Shown here: one piece after another, positions 1-7,302 of the stretch | Layout of the letters: every line of letters begins with the position of its first letter | Position numbering within the stretch: the first letter of the stretch is position 1 | Source of the DNA: Flavobacterium sp. | Lineage (GTDB): Bacteria; Bacteroidota; Bacteroidia; Flavobacteriales; Flavobacteriaceae | NCBI GenBank assembly: GCA_030682755.1 | Contig: JAUXNR010000483.1 | Coordinates: 1-7,604 of the forward strand | DNA: 7,604 nt | Reading direction: 5' to 3' | Notes under the pieces: generated by a model | What the model was told of the DNA's origin: nothing | The model's database searches: none | The model's input: only the letters and a program-made list of their open reading frames with translations | Program-made: the position numbers and the translations under genes

Positions 1-427
1 ATTTATTTATGGTTCCAATTTTAGTTTAGGCGTAAATTTATTTTTTGAACTAAACAATCATTTGGCCCAATTAATGTCAAAGTTTGATCAATATAAAGTT
101 TCGATGGAAGAAATTCATCACACTCAAAAACTTGATGCACCAAGCGGAACTGCCATATCTCTCGCCAATGGAATTATAAACAACACCACATATAACAGTT
201 GGACTTTAGAAAACCCAAAAGATGATGAAGTCTTGATTGATGCCAAGCGAATTGACAATATTCCCGGAACTCATAGTGTTTTTTATACTTCAGATGTTGA
301 TACTATAGAAATAAAACACACTGCTCATAACAGAGAAGGCTTTGCATTTGGAGCTGTGATTGCTGCAGAATGGTTAGTGGGAAAAAAAGGTGTTTTCACC
401 ATGAAAGATGTTTTGGGTTTGAAATAA
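1..427 (+). CDS. dapB: 4-hydroxy-tetrahydrodipicolinate reductase, C-terminal part (5' end outside window)
   Basis: DapB reduces the dihydrodipicolinate-level intermediate with NAD(P)H in the diaminopimelate/lysine pathway, in the cytoplasm. The open frame continues to the left edge, so the gene is cut by the window. About 141 residues are visible, roughly the last 60% of a typical ~235-residue Bacteroidota DapB. The visible part opens with a SNFSLGVN segment that normally joins the nucleotide-binding domain to the catalytic domain. Next comes the catalytic and substrate-binding signature EIHHTQKLDAPSGTA (about 110-154), with the His-His pair and the Lys that contact the substrate. A later stretch with PGTH and HTAHNREGFAFGA matches the conserved C-terminal core. 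A TTG at 62 can be read as a start, but homologous sequence continues upstream of it, so it is internal. The stop is TAA at 425-427. Identification is by motif recognition and is very secure. Confidence 0.96.
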   Translation, partial: FIYGSNFSLGVNLFFELNNHLAQLMSKFDQYKVSMEEIHHTQKLDAPSGTAISLANGIINNTTYNSWTLENPKDDEVLIDAKRIDNIPGTHSVFYTSDVDTIEIKHTAHNREGFAFGAVIAAEWLVGKKGVFTMKDVLGLK

Positions 428-479
428 ATAGCAAGAATTAGAAACATTTAGATAAATTTACAGACTAATACAATTATTC

Positions 480-504
480 TTCGAAATCAAATTGGATATT
501 CGAA
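480..504. repeat. Imperfect inverted repeat upstream of lepB
   Basis: TTCGAA occurs at 480-485 and again at 499-504. With ATC/GAT inside, the arms form a 9-pair stem with one bulged A and a 6-base loop, ending about 20 bases before the lepB start. TTCGAA is itself a palindrome, so each copy could also be a site on its own. No T-run follows on the + strand, so it does not look like a dapB terminator. A role as an operator or 5'-UTR hairpin is possible but unproven, and chance is plausible in AT-rich DNA. This is the only structure I can see in the 428-524 gap. I found no convincing Bacteroidota promoter (TTG about 19 bases before TAnnTTTG) there. Confidence 0.25.
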
Positions 505-524
505 TCACTTAAAAAAAGATTACA

Positions 525-2078
525 ATGACGCTATATCAATGGTTTATACTTTTTCTGATTGTACAAATTATACATTATTTAGGAACATGGAAATTATATG
601 AAAAAGCCGGTAGAAAATCATGGGAAGCTGCCGTTCCGGTTTATAATGCCATAATTTTAATGAAAATTATAAACCGCCCTTGGTGGTGGACTTTTTTATT
701 ATTTATTCCAATAATAAACCTGATTATGTTTCCGGTGGTTTGGGTAGAAACACTCAGAAGCTTTGGAAAAAACTCAACTCTTGACACTATTTTAGGTGTG
801 TCTACTTTTGGTTTGTATATTTATTTTATCAATTACACACAAGATGTTCAACATATTAAAGAACGTTCTTTACATCCAAAAAATGCAACAGCTGATTTTA
901 TAAGTTCTATTCTGTTTGCCATTGTTGTGGCAACAACCGTTCATACGTATGTCATGCAACCGTATACAATCCCAACTTCTTCATTAGAGAAATCTTTGTT
1001 GGTTGGCGATTTTTTGTTCGTAAGTAAGTTTCATTATGGAGCCAGAACACCTTCAACGGCTATAGCTTTTCCAATGGTTCATGATACGATTCCTTTACTT
1101 AAGAAAAAATCGTATTTTAATTTTCCACAATTACCATATTTCAGATTTCCGGCTTTACAAAAAATTGAACGCAATGAAATTGTAGTTTTTAATTGGCCGA
1201 CAGATACCGTTAAGCATTTTGGGGATAAAATAAGTAAAGGAATTAGAAAACCAATTGACAAAAAATCAAATTATGTAAAAAGATGTGTTGGAATTGCCGG
1301 AGATAGTCTTGAAATAAAAAATGGAGATGTATATGTTAATGGTAAAATATTACCACTTCATGATCGTCAAAAGTTGCAATATTCTTATGAAGTTGTAACA
1401 GATGGTTCCGGTTTAAGTTATGATTACATAATTAAAGAATTAAAAATAACCGATCCAGCTACTCAGCTTTCCCCTACTCGATTTTACTTCAAAGCTTTAA
1501 CGGAAGAAACTGCAGCTAGATTACGAAATAATCCAATAGTGCAGAGTGTTACAAAAATTGAAGAAAAAGAAGGTTACTCTCAAATATTTCCTCATACTAA
1601 AAACTGGAACGTAGATAATTTTGGCCCAATTTACATTCCTGAAGCAGGAAAAACAGTAGCTTTAAACAAAGAAACCCTTCCTTTTTATGCAATGATTATC
1701 AAAGAATATGAAAAAAATGATTTGATGATAAATGGTGATGAAATCAGAATTAATGGTGAAATTGCCAATTCTTATACGTTCAAGCAAGATTACTTTTGGA
1801 TGATGGGAGACAACCGTCACAATTCAGAAGACAGCCGTTTTTGGGGTTATGTACCAGCGGACCACATTGTTGGTAAACCGGTGTTTATTTGGATGAGTTT
1901 GGACCAAAATACGCCATGGGGAAAATTGTTTGATAAAATCAGATGGGAAAGAATGTTTACCACCGTTGGCGGCGATGGAGCACCTACTTCCTACTTCAAA
2001 TTTTTCTTGATATTTCTAGCCGGTTGGTTTGGTTTTGACTTTTACAGAAAGAGAAAAAAGAAAAAAGAAGCCTCATAA
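525..2078 (+). CDS. lepB: Signal peptidase I with N-terminal membrane domain
   Basis: Signal peptidase I (family S26) removes signal peptides from exported proteins at the outer face of the inner membrane, using a Ser/Lys dyad. The nucleophile region is IPTSSLEKSLLVGD, with Ser153 the likely nucleophile. The usual Met after it is Leu. The general base lies in YVKRCVGIAGD, with Lys252 the likely residue. Box E, GDNRHNSEDSRFWG, is at 428-441. At 517 residues it is far longer than classical enzymes. Residues 1-105 hold about three hydrophobic helices and the segment AGRKSWEAAVPVYN, resembling the DUF5684-type domain of Bacteroidota signal peptidases. A further helix at 125-144 leads into the catalytic domain. 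A long insertion, about 280-400, separates the Lys region from box E. A C-terminal helix (492-507) ends in a lysine/arginine tail, which suggests a cytoplasmic C terminus. The ATG start has only A-rich sequence upstream and no clear Shine-Dalgarno. The WbqC-family gene follows after 6 bases and is probably cotranscribed. Confidence 0.95.
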   Translation: MTLYQWFILFLIVQIIHYLGTWKLYEKAGRKSWEAAVPVYNAIILMKIINRPWWWTFLLFIPIINLIMFPVVWVETLRSFGKNSTLDTILGVSTFGLYIYFINYTQDVQHIKERSLHPKNATADFISSILFAIVVATTVHTYVMQPYTIPTSSLEKSLLVGDFLFVSKFHYGARTPSTAIAFPMVHDTIPLLKKKSYFNFPQLPYFRFPALQKIERNEIVVFNWPTDTVKHFGDKISKGIRKPIDKKSNYVKRCVGIAGDSLEIKNGDVYVNGKILPLHDRQKLQYSYEVVTDGSGLSYDYIIKELKITDPATQLSPTRFYFKALTEETAARLRNNPIVQSVTKIEEKEGYSQIFPHTKNWNVDNFGPIYIPEAGKTVALNKETLPFYAMIIKEYEKNDLMINGDEIRINGEIANSYTFKQDYFWMMGDNRHNSEDSRFWGYVPADHIVGKPVFIWMSLDQNTPWGKLFDKIRWERMFTTVGGDGAPTSYFKFFLIFLAGWFGFDFYRKRKKKKEAS

Positions 2079-2084
2079 TTTGTT

Positions 2085-2696
2085 ATGAATGTTTTACTAC
2101 ACCCCACCTATTTTCCGTCAATAAGTCACTTTGTGGCAATGTTGCAAGCTGATGGTGTTGTTTTTGAAATGGACGATAATTTTCAAAAGCAAACCAACAG
2201 AAATAGGATGTATATTCACAGCCCAAATGGAATCCAATTGTTAAACATTCCTATAAAACATTCAAAAACAGCACATCAAAAAACAAGAGACGTACAATTA
2301 GAAACTGCTTTTAACTGGCAAAAACAACATTTCAAATCGCTGGAAGCGGCGTATAGAACATCGCCATTTTTTGAATATTTTGAAGACGATTTACGACCAA
2401 TATTTGAAAAAAAGCATACTTTTTTAATGGATTTAAACCTAGAAACTTTTGAAGTGGTTTCACAATGTTTAGGGGTTACCATTCCGGTTGAAAAAACTAC
2501 AGAATATTTTCAGGAAGCACCTCAATTTAAAGATTGTAGAAATTTAGCAAACGGAAAAAAAGACTTTTCTGTTTTTGAACCGTACACACAAGTTTTTGAA
2601 GAAAAAAATGGTTTTATAAACAACCTCAGCATTTTAGATTTACTCTTTAACGAAGGACGATATGCTGTTGATTATTTGAAAAATCAAAACTTCTAG
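2085..2696 (+). CDS. WbqC family protein
   Basis: This 203-residue soluble protein belongs to the WbqC-like family. Some members are encoded in O-antigen and polysaccharide gene clusters, but their biochemical role is not well established. Recognisable family features are the N-terminal HPTYFPSISHF (6-16, matching the usual QP-x-YFPY-x-x-YF), NRNRMYI (38-44), and the core NWQKQHFKSLEAAY (77-90) followed by SPFFEYFE (93-100). The length is typical, and there is no signal peptide or membrane helix. The start is 6 bases after the lepB stop, which implies cotranscription and perhaps translational coupling. There are no sugar-biosynthesis genes nearby, so a polysaccharide role cannot be inferred from context. 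It ends in the same CTAG used by the converging gene. The family call is secure; the function is open. Confidence 0.88.
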   Translation: MNVLLHPTYFPSISHFVAMLQADGVVFEMDDNFQKQTNRNRMYIHSPNGIQLLNIPIKHSKTAHQKTRDVQLETAFNWQKQHFKSLEAAYRTSPFFEYFEDDLRPIFEKKHTFLMDLNLETFEVVSQCLGVTIPVEKTTEYFQEAPQFKDCRNLANGKKDFSVFEPYTQVFEEKNGFINNLSILDLLFNEGRYAVDYLKNQNF

Positions 2697-2703
2697 TTTT
2701 TTT
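2686..2703. terminator. Possible weak bidirectional terminator at the convergent junction
   Basis: AAAAC (2686-2690) pairs with GTTTT (2696-2700) around a 5-base loop, and T2701-2703 extends the + strand T-run to seven. Read on the - strand, the stem is also followed by a T-rich stretch. The position, exactly where two gene sets converge, is where a shared terminator would be expected. However, the stem is only five pairs, mostly A-T, and lies inside coding sequence, so the call is tentative. Confidence 0.2.
2693..2696. other. Shared palindromic stop (CTAG) of two convergent genes
   Basis: The WbqC-family gene stops with TAG at 2694-2696 on the + strand. The EEP-family gene stops with TAG at 2693-2695 read on the - strand. 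Because CTAG is its own reverse complement, the four bases serve both stops, and the two coding regions overlap by exactly four bases tail to tail. Confidence 0.95.
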
Positions 2704-3757
2704 CAGAAAGCAAAGAAAGTCTTGACACAATCGGAAAGTGGTCTGAGTTTTTGAATTCAGGAAAGCTTTTGTGACTTTTTACTTCAAAACGTTTATCGGC
2801 AAAAATATAATCAATACGAGCCGGATAATATTTAAAACTGTAGGTCTTTCCAAAGCCACTTCCTGCTTCTTCAAACGTATCTTTCAAATCACCTTTAATA
2901 CTTCTGTAAACAAACGAAAAGGCACTATTATTCATGTCTCCACAAATGATTACGGGATAACTGCAACTCATTTTGTGTTTCTTTACAATTTCAGCTTGAT
3001 TTTGTTGTTCTCTAAAAGCAGCACTGGTTCTGGCAAAAATTCGTTTTGACCTGGTTTTTGTAACACCTTCTTGAATATTCTCATCAATTTCATGAACGTC
3101 AGGCGTTATTTTGATTGATTGAAGATGGATGCTATAAACTCTAAAAATATCATTTCCTTTTTTCAAATCAATAAAAACCGCATTATTACTCGTGTTCGGA
3201 AAATTCAAAACGCCTTTATCAATTATGGGATATTTTGAAAAAATAGCTTGCCCTAATTTTGTATTTTTTCCTTCAATAAAAATGTGCTTGTGTGGATATT
3301 TTGAAAAATCAATCTCATTTGTGTTTGAAAACTCTTGAATACAAAGAATATCCGGATCTTGATCTTTTATAAACTGGGAGATATTTTGACTTATATTTTC
3401 ATCTTTAATCCAATTGTATAAATTAAACAAACGAACATTGTAACTCATAACAACAATATCCTCTTTTCCTACATCTTCATTTTCGTTGCCATAGAGTTTA
3501 TAAAACTTGTTCACAAAGGTAATTCCTACTATCAAAACAATACCAGACAACAGCATTTGTCTTTTAAATTGAATGAACCAAAACAGAAAAAATACCAGAT
3601 TTAAAATCAAAAACAAAGGTAAAAATAGACTTAAAACAGATAAAATCGGAAATAATCTGGGAGCTAGAAAAGGTAAAAAATAAGCAACAAAAGTCACAAA
3701 CAATAAAATGATATTGAAGAAAAAAATGACCTTGTTAAACCTACCTAATTTTTTCAT
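2693..3757 (-). CDS. Membrane-anchored endonuclease/exonuclease/phosphatase family protein
   Basis: This 354-residue protein belongs to the DNase I-like EEP superfamily, metal-dependent phosphodiesterases whose substrates range from DNA and RNA to phospholipids and inositol phosphates. Catalytic-core motifs appear in order: SYNVRLFN (Asn107), CIQEF (Glu142), YSIHLQS (His211), CGDMNN (Asp274, Asn276), RIDYIF (Asp316) and SDHFPIV (Asp339-His340). All the expected metal-binding and catalytic residues are present, so it should be active. Before the domain, residues 1-85 hold about three hydrophobic segments (around 9-30, 35-62 and 69-84) that should anchor it in the inner membrane. The side of the membrane the domain faces cannot be settled by eye. 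Its start lies 18 bases after the stop of the upstream rhomboid gene, making it the last gene of the - strand unit. The substrate is unknown, and the membrane anchor makes a phospholipid-type or periplasmic substrate as likely as nucleic acid. Confidence 0.92.
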   Translation of the reverse strand: MKKLGRFNKVIFFFNIILLFVTFVAYFLPFLAPRLFPILSVLSLFLPLFLILNLVFFLFWFIQFKRQMLLSGIVLIVGITFVNKFYKLYGNENEDVGKEDIVVMSYNVRLFNLYNWIKDENISQNISQFIKDQDPDILCIQEFSNTNEIDFSKYPHKHIFIEGKNTKLGQAIFSKYPIIDKGVLNFPNTSNNAVFIDLKKGNDIFRVYSIHLQSIKITPDVHEIDENIQEGVTKTRSKRIFARTSAAFREQQNQAEIVKKHKMSCSYPVIICGDMNNSAFSFVYRSIKGDLKDTFEEAGSGFGKTYSFKYYPARIDYIFADKRFEVKSHKSFPEFKNSDHFPIVSRLSLLSEKN

Positions 3758-3775
3758 TTGAACTATAACGTAATC

Positions 3776-4654
3776 TTATTCTTTTCCTGCTTTAAATAAG
3801 AATTCTTTTTCTTCTTTTGTTAAACTATCATAACCAGATTTACTGATTTTATCTAATATTTCGTCAATCTGTTGTTGCGTTTTTTCTTTTGGTTTTGGTT
3901 TTACTTCAACGTTTTTTTGTTTTGTATTGGTATGTACTTTCTTAAAAGGTGTTGATTTTCTGGGTTGAAATAACGTTACAATATAATCTAAAAAACCCGA
4001 AAACCATTTGGTAATATCCGTACCGTTTTTCAATTGACTGCTAAAAAGGTATCCGAATAAAGCACCACCTAAATGTGCAATGTGTCCGCCGGTATTAGCC
4101 GCAGACAAGCTTATCAAATCAACAATCAAATAGAACAATGCAATATGCCAAAGTTTTACAAAACCAATTAAAAGCAATCGAACCTGCATATGAGGATTGA
4201 ATGTTGCAATTCCAAACATAACTGCCATCACAGCACCAGAAGCTCCAATCAATTGAGCTCTTTGTTGAATCAAAGCCGGGAACAACAAATAACTGATAAT
4301 GTATATTATTCCGGCAAAAATCGCTCCTAGCAAATACAAACTCAACAATTGTTTTTGAGTGAAATAAGTCAAAAAGAGTCTTCCAACAAAATAAAGAATT
4401 ATCAGATTGAATAGAATGTGTATGAATCCACTATGAAAAAAGGCATACGAAATAATGGACCAAGGTTTCCATAACAAATCAGCCGGATTGGATGACAAAC
4501 TAATATATTCTGTAAAAGAAAAACGAATGTCAAACAACGATAAAACACCCAGTAATACATAAGGAATCACAAAAAAAGCCACATTCCAGTAGATTAACTT
4601 TTCAGTTGCACCACCAAGTGTATAATTTTGTTTTAAATCTTTTAAAATGCTCAT
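3776..4654 (-). CDS. Rhomboid family intramembrane serine protease with C-terminal extension
   Basis: Rhomboids cleave membrane proteins within or near the bilayer using a Ser-His dyad. In this 292-residue protein the nucleophile motif is GASG (137-140, Ser139). The His partner is in AHLGGALFG (His194). The conserved HxxxN of the second core helix is HILFN (His79, Asn83). About six hydrophobic helices span residues 20-205, the basic bacterial rhomboid fold. After the last helix comes a basic, lysine- and proline-rich linker (about 230-260). A small charged C-terminal segment follows, QQIDEILDKISKSGYDSLTK and onward, resembling the DUF6576-type tail found on Bacteroidota rhomboids. That tail is expected to be cytoplasmic. 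The gene starts 33 bases after the preceding rhomboid gene ends, in the same unit. All catalytic residues are intact. No substrate can be predicted from the sequence. Confidence 0.93.
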   Translation of the reverse strand: MSILKDLKQNYTLGGATEKLIYWNVAFFVIPYVLLGVLSLFDIRFSFTEYISLSSNPADLLWKPWSIISYAFFHSGFIHILFNLIILYFVGRLFLTYFTQKQLLSLYLLGAIFAGIIYIISYLLFPALIQQRAQLIGASGAVMAVMFGIATFNPHMQVRLLLIGFVKLWHIALFYLIVDLISLSAANTGGHIAHLGGALFGYLFSSQLKNGTDITKWFSGFLDYIVTLFQPRKSTPFKKVHTNTKQKNVEVKPKPKEKTQQQIDEILDKISKSGYDSLTKEEKEFLFKAGKE

Positions 4655-4687
4655 AGGTTGAATTTTTTATGCTAATCTGTCACTGTA

Positions 4688-5449
4688 TTATTTATCCCAA
4701 CGGTTTTTGTCAAACTGATTCTTTTTCCAATACCACATCATTAAAAATCCGAAAAGTGCACCACCAACATGTGCAAAATGAGCAATTCCTCCGCCACCAC
4801 CAAGTAAAGATGCACCTGTAATTCCCATGTATAAATCGATAGCCACTAAACCGGGAACAAAATATTTTGCTTTGATTGGAACCGGAATAAACAACAACAT
4901 TAATTCAGCATTTGGAAACATAAAAGCAAAAGCCACTAAAATTCCATATAAAGCACCTGAAGCTCCAACTGCCGGAATGTGATAGGCTTCATACATTCTT
5001 TTTAAGATTTCCATATCTATGTTTTCAGATTGGCTCCTAAAATTAATGCTTCCAGTTTCTAAGATTGTTTTAAGTTGGTCAATATATCCTATAGATTCTA
5101 AATAAACTACCCCTTGATGGTATTCATAATAATTCATACCCGTATGAACAAGAGCCGCTCCTAATCCGCAGGAAATGTAAAAAAACAAGAACTTTTTCCA
5201 GCCCCAAAAGTGTTCTAATGCAGAACCAAACATGACCAAACCAAACATATTAAAGAAAATATGCATCAAATTTGGCATTTGAGCATGCATAAACATATGA
5301 GTGATGGGTTGCCACCATTGAAAATTTTCATTCCAAGGAAAATATAATGAAAACAACTCATATGACATTGGAACAGTCATGGCTGAACCAATATAAAATA
5401 TGATGTTGATAATCAAAAGTTGCTTTACGGTTTCGGTCATTCGCATCAT
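4688..5449 (-). CDS. Rhomboid family intramembrane serine protease
   Basis: This 253-residue rhomboid has the nucleophile motif GASG (162-165, Ser164), the His partner in AHVGGALFG (His227), HIFFN (His63, Asn67) in the second core helix, and the WQPITHMFMH loop typical of the family (46-55). Compared with its downstream neighbour it lacks a C-terminal domain. It instead carries an insertion of about 50 polar residues (around 106-157) between the third hydrophobic segment and the Ser-bearing helix. A glycine-rich turn, GGGGG, precedes the His helix. The chosen ATG overlaps the mutL stop as ATGA. Met2 and Met4 are alternative in-frame starts a few codons on, so the exact N terminus is uncertain by up to three residues. 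The catalytic residues are intact. It is a separate, diverged paralogue of the next gene, not a recent copy: the two share motifs but little else by eye. Confidence 0.93.
   Translation of the reverse strand: MMRMTETVKQLLIINIIFYIGSAMTVPMSYELFSLYFPWNENFQWWQPITHMFMHAQMPNLMHIFFNMFGLVMFGSALEHFWGWKKFLFFYISCGLGAALVHTGMNYYEYHQGVVYLESIGYIDQLKTILETGSINFRSQSENIDMEILKRMYEAYHIPAVGASGALYGILVAFAFMFPNAELMLLFIPVPIKAKYFVPGLVAIDLYMGITGASLLGGGGGIAHFAHVGGALFGFLMMWYWKKNQFDKNRWDK
5446..5449 (-). promoter_or_regulatory. ATGA stop-start overlap, mutL to rhomboid
   Basis: Read on the - strand, ATGA holds the rhomboid start (ATG) and the mutL stop (TGA). A four-base overlap of this kind commonly allows terminating ribosomes to restart, so the rhomboid is probably translationally coupled to mutL. 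Confidence 0.8.
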
Positions 5450-7302
5450 AACATAAATCGTTTTTCTATATCATCCACAGAAATGGTGATAAAAGTTGGT
5501 TTGTTAAAAGGTGACGTATCCGGTTCTTTACAAGCAAACAAACCGTTTACAATATTCTCCTGTTCTTTTTGAGCCAGAAAAATCCCATTCTTAATTGCTA
5601 AACTTCTAGCCAATGATTTGGCTATTGTATCATTTTGACTATAACTGCTGTCTGATGTTCCGTTATTCAAATCATTTAAAACATCATCTAAAATCTTAGA
5701 AACCTCACGCTCTGAACAATTGATTGGAATCCCTGAAAGTTGTATGCCATCCTTTGAAATGGTATCAAAAATAAAACCCATATTTTCCAAAGCACCTTGT
5801 AATTCAGAAATCAATCCTATTTCATTTTGAGAAAAATGAAGCTCTAATGGAAACAATAATTTTTGACTTGACGCATTCTGAACGGTCATGTTTGTCAAAT
5901 ATTGCTCATATAATATTCGTTGATGAGCCCGCTGTTGGTCAATAACAATTAATCCGGATTTAATTGGAGTAATAATATATTTTTTTTGAATTTGATACGT
6001 TCTGGATTGTGTTTCTTCAACTTCATTTTCATTTTCAACAAACAACGATCCGCTAACAGCTTCTGCTTCAAAATTAAAGGCTTCAACTTCTTGTGTATCC
6101 GTTTTTAAATTTATGTATAAACTTTCCCAATTGGATGATTCAGTTGGTCGTTCTTTATAATTTGAACCGCCAAAAGGCTTTGGTTTGTTGTCTGCCGCAA
6201 ACGGATTATAGTTAGAATCCACCTGAATTGTTGGATAACTTGCTGCCTGGTTCTGAATATGATAGGGCGTATCAAGATTAGGATCACGTTCAAAGTCCAA
6301 AGCCGGAGCAACATTAAATAATCCCAAACTATGCTTTACTGTGGATCTTAAAATGGCATATAAAGCATGTTCATCGTCAAACTTAATTTCTGTTTTTGTT
6401 GGATGGATATTAATATCTATTGTATTTGGAGGCACCGACAAATAAATAAAATATGCCGGTTGCATACCATCTTTTAATAATCCTTCATAAGCAGCCATAA
6501 CTGCATGATGCAAATAGCCGCTTTTAATAAACCGATCGTTTACAAAAAAGAATTGTTCGCCTCTGTTTTTTTTGGCATACTCTGGTTTTGATACAAAACC
6601 TTGAACGGTTACCAATTCCGTTTCTTCGCTAATTGGCACTAATTTTTCATTGGTTTTACCTGAAAAAACACCAACAATTCGTTGTCTTAAATTGGAAGAA
6701 GGTAAATTATACAATTCACTTCCGTTGTGAATCAAAGAAAAATGAATGTTTGGATGGGCCATAACCACGCGTTGAAATTCATCAACGATATGACGGAATT
6801 CCACTGTCTCAGATTTTAAAAAATTTCTGCGAGCCGGAATATTATAAAATAAATTTTTGACTGAAAAAGAAGTTCCTTTTGGTAAAACCGCAGGATCTTG
6901 AGAATTGACTTTTGTTCCCTCAATTATGATATGAGTTCCCAATTCATCTGTTTCTTGTTTGGTTTTTAACTCAACATGAGCAATTGCCGCAATGGATGCC
7001 AAAGCTTCACCTCTGAAACCTTTTGTATGAATGGCAAATAAATCTTCTGCATGACGAATTTTTGAAGTAGCATGACGTTCAAAACAAAGTCGAGCATCGG
7101 TAACGCTCATTCCTACTCCATTATCAATGACTTGAATTAAGGATTTACCTGCATCTTTTACCACTAACTTAATGTGTGACGCTTTTGCATCAACAGCATT
7201 CTCCAACAACTCCTTTACAACAGAAGCAGGGCGTTGCACCACTTCGCCGGCAGCAATTTGATTTGCAACATGGTCTGGAAGCAATTGAATGATACTAGAC
7301 AT
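5446..7302 (-). CDS. mutL: DNA mismatch repair protein MutL
   Basis: MutL links mismatch recognition by MutS to strand cutting and removal. The 618-residue protein has an intact N-terminal GHKL ATPase: QIAAGEV (15-21), KELLENAVDA with likely catalytic Glu31 and Mg-binding Asn35, DNGVGM (60-65) and GFRGEAL (95-101). The transducer domain follows, with FFFVNDRFIK (251-260) and DINIHPTKTEIKF, whose Lys303 is the usual ATP-contacting lysine. Residues about 335-435 form a polar, variable linker. The C-terminal dimerisation domain spans about 436-618. Its endonuclease motifs are degenerate. The DQHAxxExxxxE motif reads DQQRAHQRILYE (455-466). The ACHxA-like motif reads ARSLAIKN (565-572). CPHGRP reads SPFNKP (597-602). 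Key Cys, His and Glu residues are therefore missing. The ATG overlaps the upstream gene's stop by one base (TAATG). MutL identity is certain; loss of the nuclease is inferred from motifs. Confidence 0.97.
   Translation of the reverse strand: MSSIIQLLPDHVANQIAAGEVVQRPASVVKELLENAVDAKASHIKLVVKDAGKSLIQVIDNGVGMSVTDARLCFERHATSKIRHAEDLFAIHTKGFRGEALASIAAIAHVELKTKQETDELGTHIIIEGTKVNSQDPAVLPKGTSFSVKNLFYNIPARRNFLKSETVEFRHIVDEFQRVVMAHPNIHFSLIHNGSELYNLPSSNLRQRIVGVFSGKTNEKLVPISEETELVTVQGFVSKPEYAKKNRGEQFFFVNDRFIKSGYLHHAVMAAYEGLLKDGMQPAYFIYLSVPPNTIDINIHPTKTEIKFDDEHALYAILRSTVKHSLGLFNVAPALDFERDPNLDTPYHIQNQAASYPTIQVDSNYNPFAADNKPKPFGGSNYKERPTESSNWESLYINLKTDTQEVEAFNFEAEAVSGSLFVENENEVEETQSRTYQIQKKYIITPIKSGLIVIDQQRAHQRILYEQYLTNMTVQNASSQKLLFPLELHFSQNEIGLISELQGALENMGFIFDTISKDGIQLSGIPINCSEREVSKILDDVLNDLNNGTSDSSYSQNDTIAKSLARSLAIKNGIFLAQKEQENIVNGLFACKEPDTSPFNKPTFITISVDDIEKRFML

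Noticed and set aside
62..64. TTG as a start codon for a short DapB-like protein
   Set aside because: The same frame is open and homologous to DapB (SNFSLGVN segment) up to the window edge, so this is internal to a gene that begins outside.
453..460. TAAATTTA as a -7 promoter element for lepB
   Set aside because: Resembles TAnnTTTG but lacks the final G, and no TTG sits about 19 bases upstream; the nearest TTG is about 31 bases away.
1079..1261. 60-codon open frame on the - strand
   Set aside because: Lies wholly within lepB, whose frame is supported by catalytic motifs; no recognisable features of its own.
2276..2482. 68-codon open frame on the - strand
   Set aside because: Antisense to the conserved core of the WbqC-family gene; composition is that of a shadow frame.
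2771..3049. 92-codon open frame on the + strand
   Set aside because: Antisense to the EEP catalytic domain, which has clear motifs throughout this stretch; no domain or plausible start context.
6111..6314. 67-codon open frame on the - strand inside mutL
   Set aside because: Overlaps the variable linker of MutL in another frame; low-complexity residues and no independent support.
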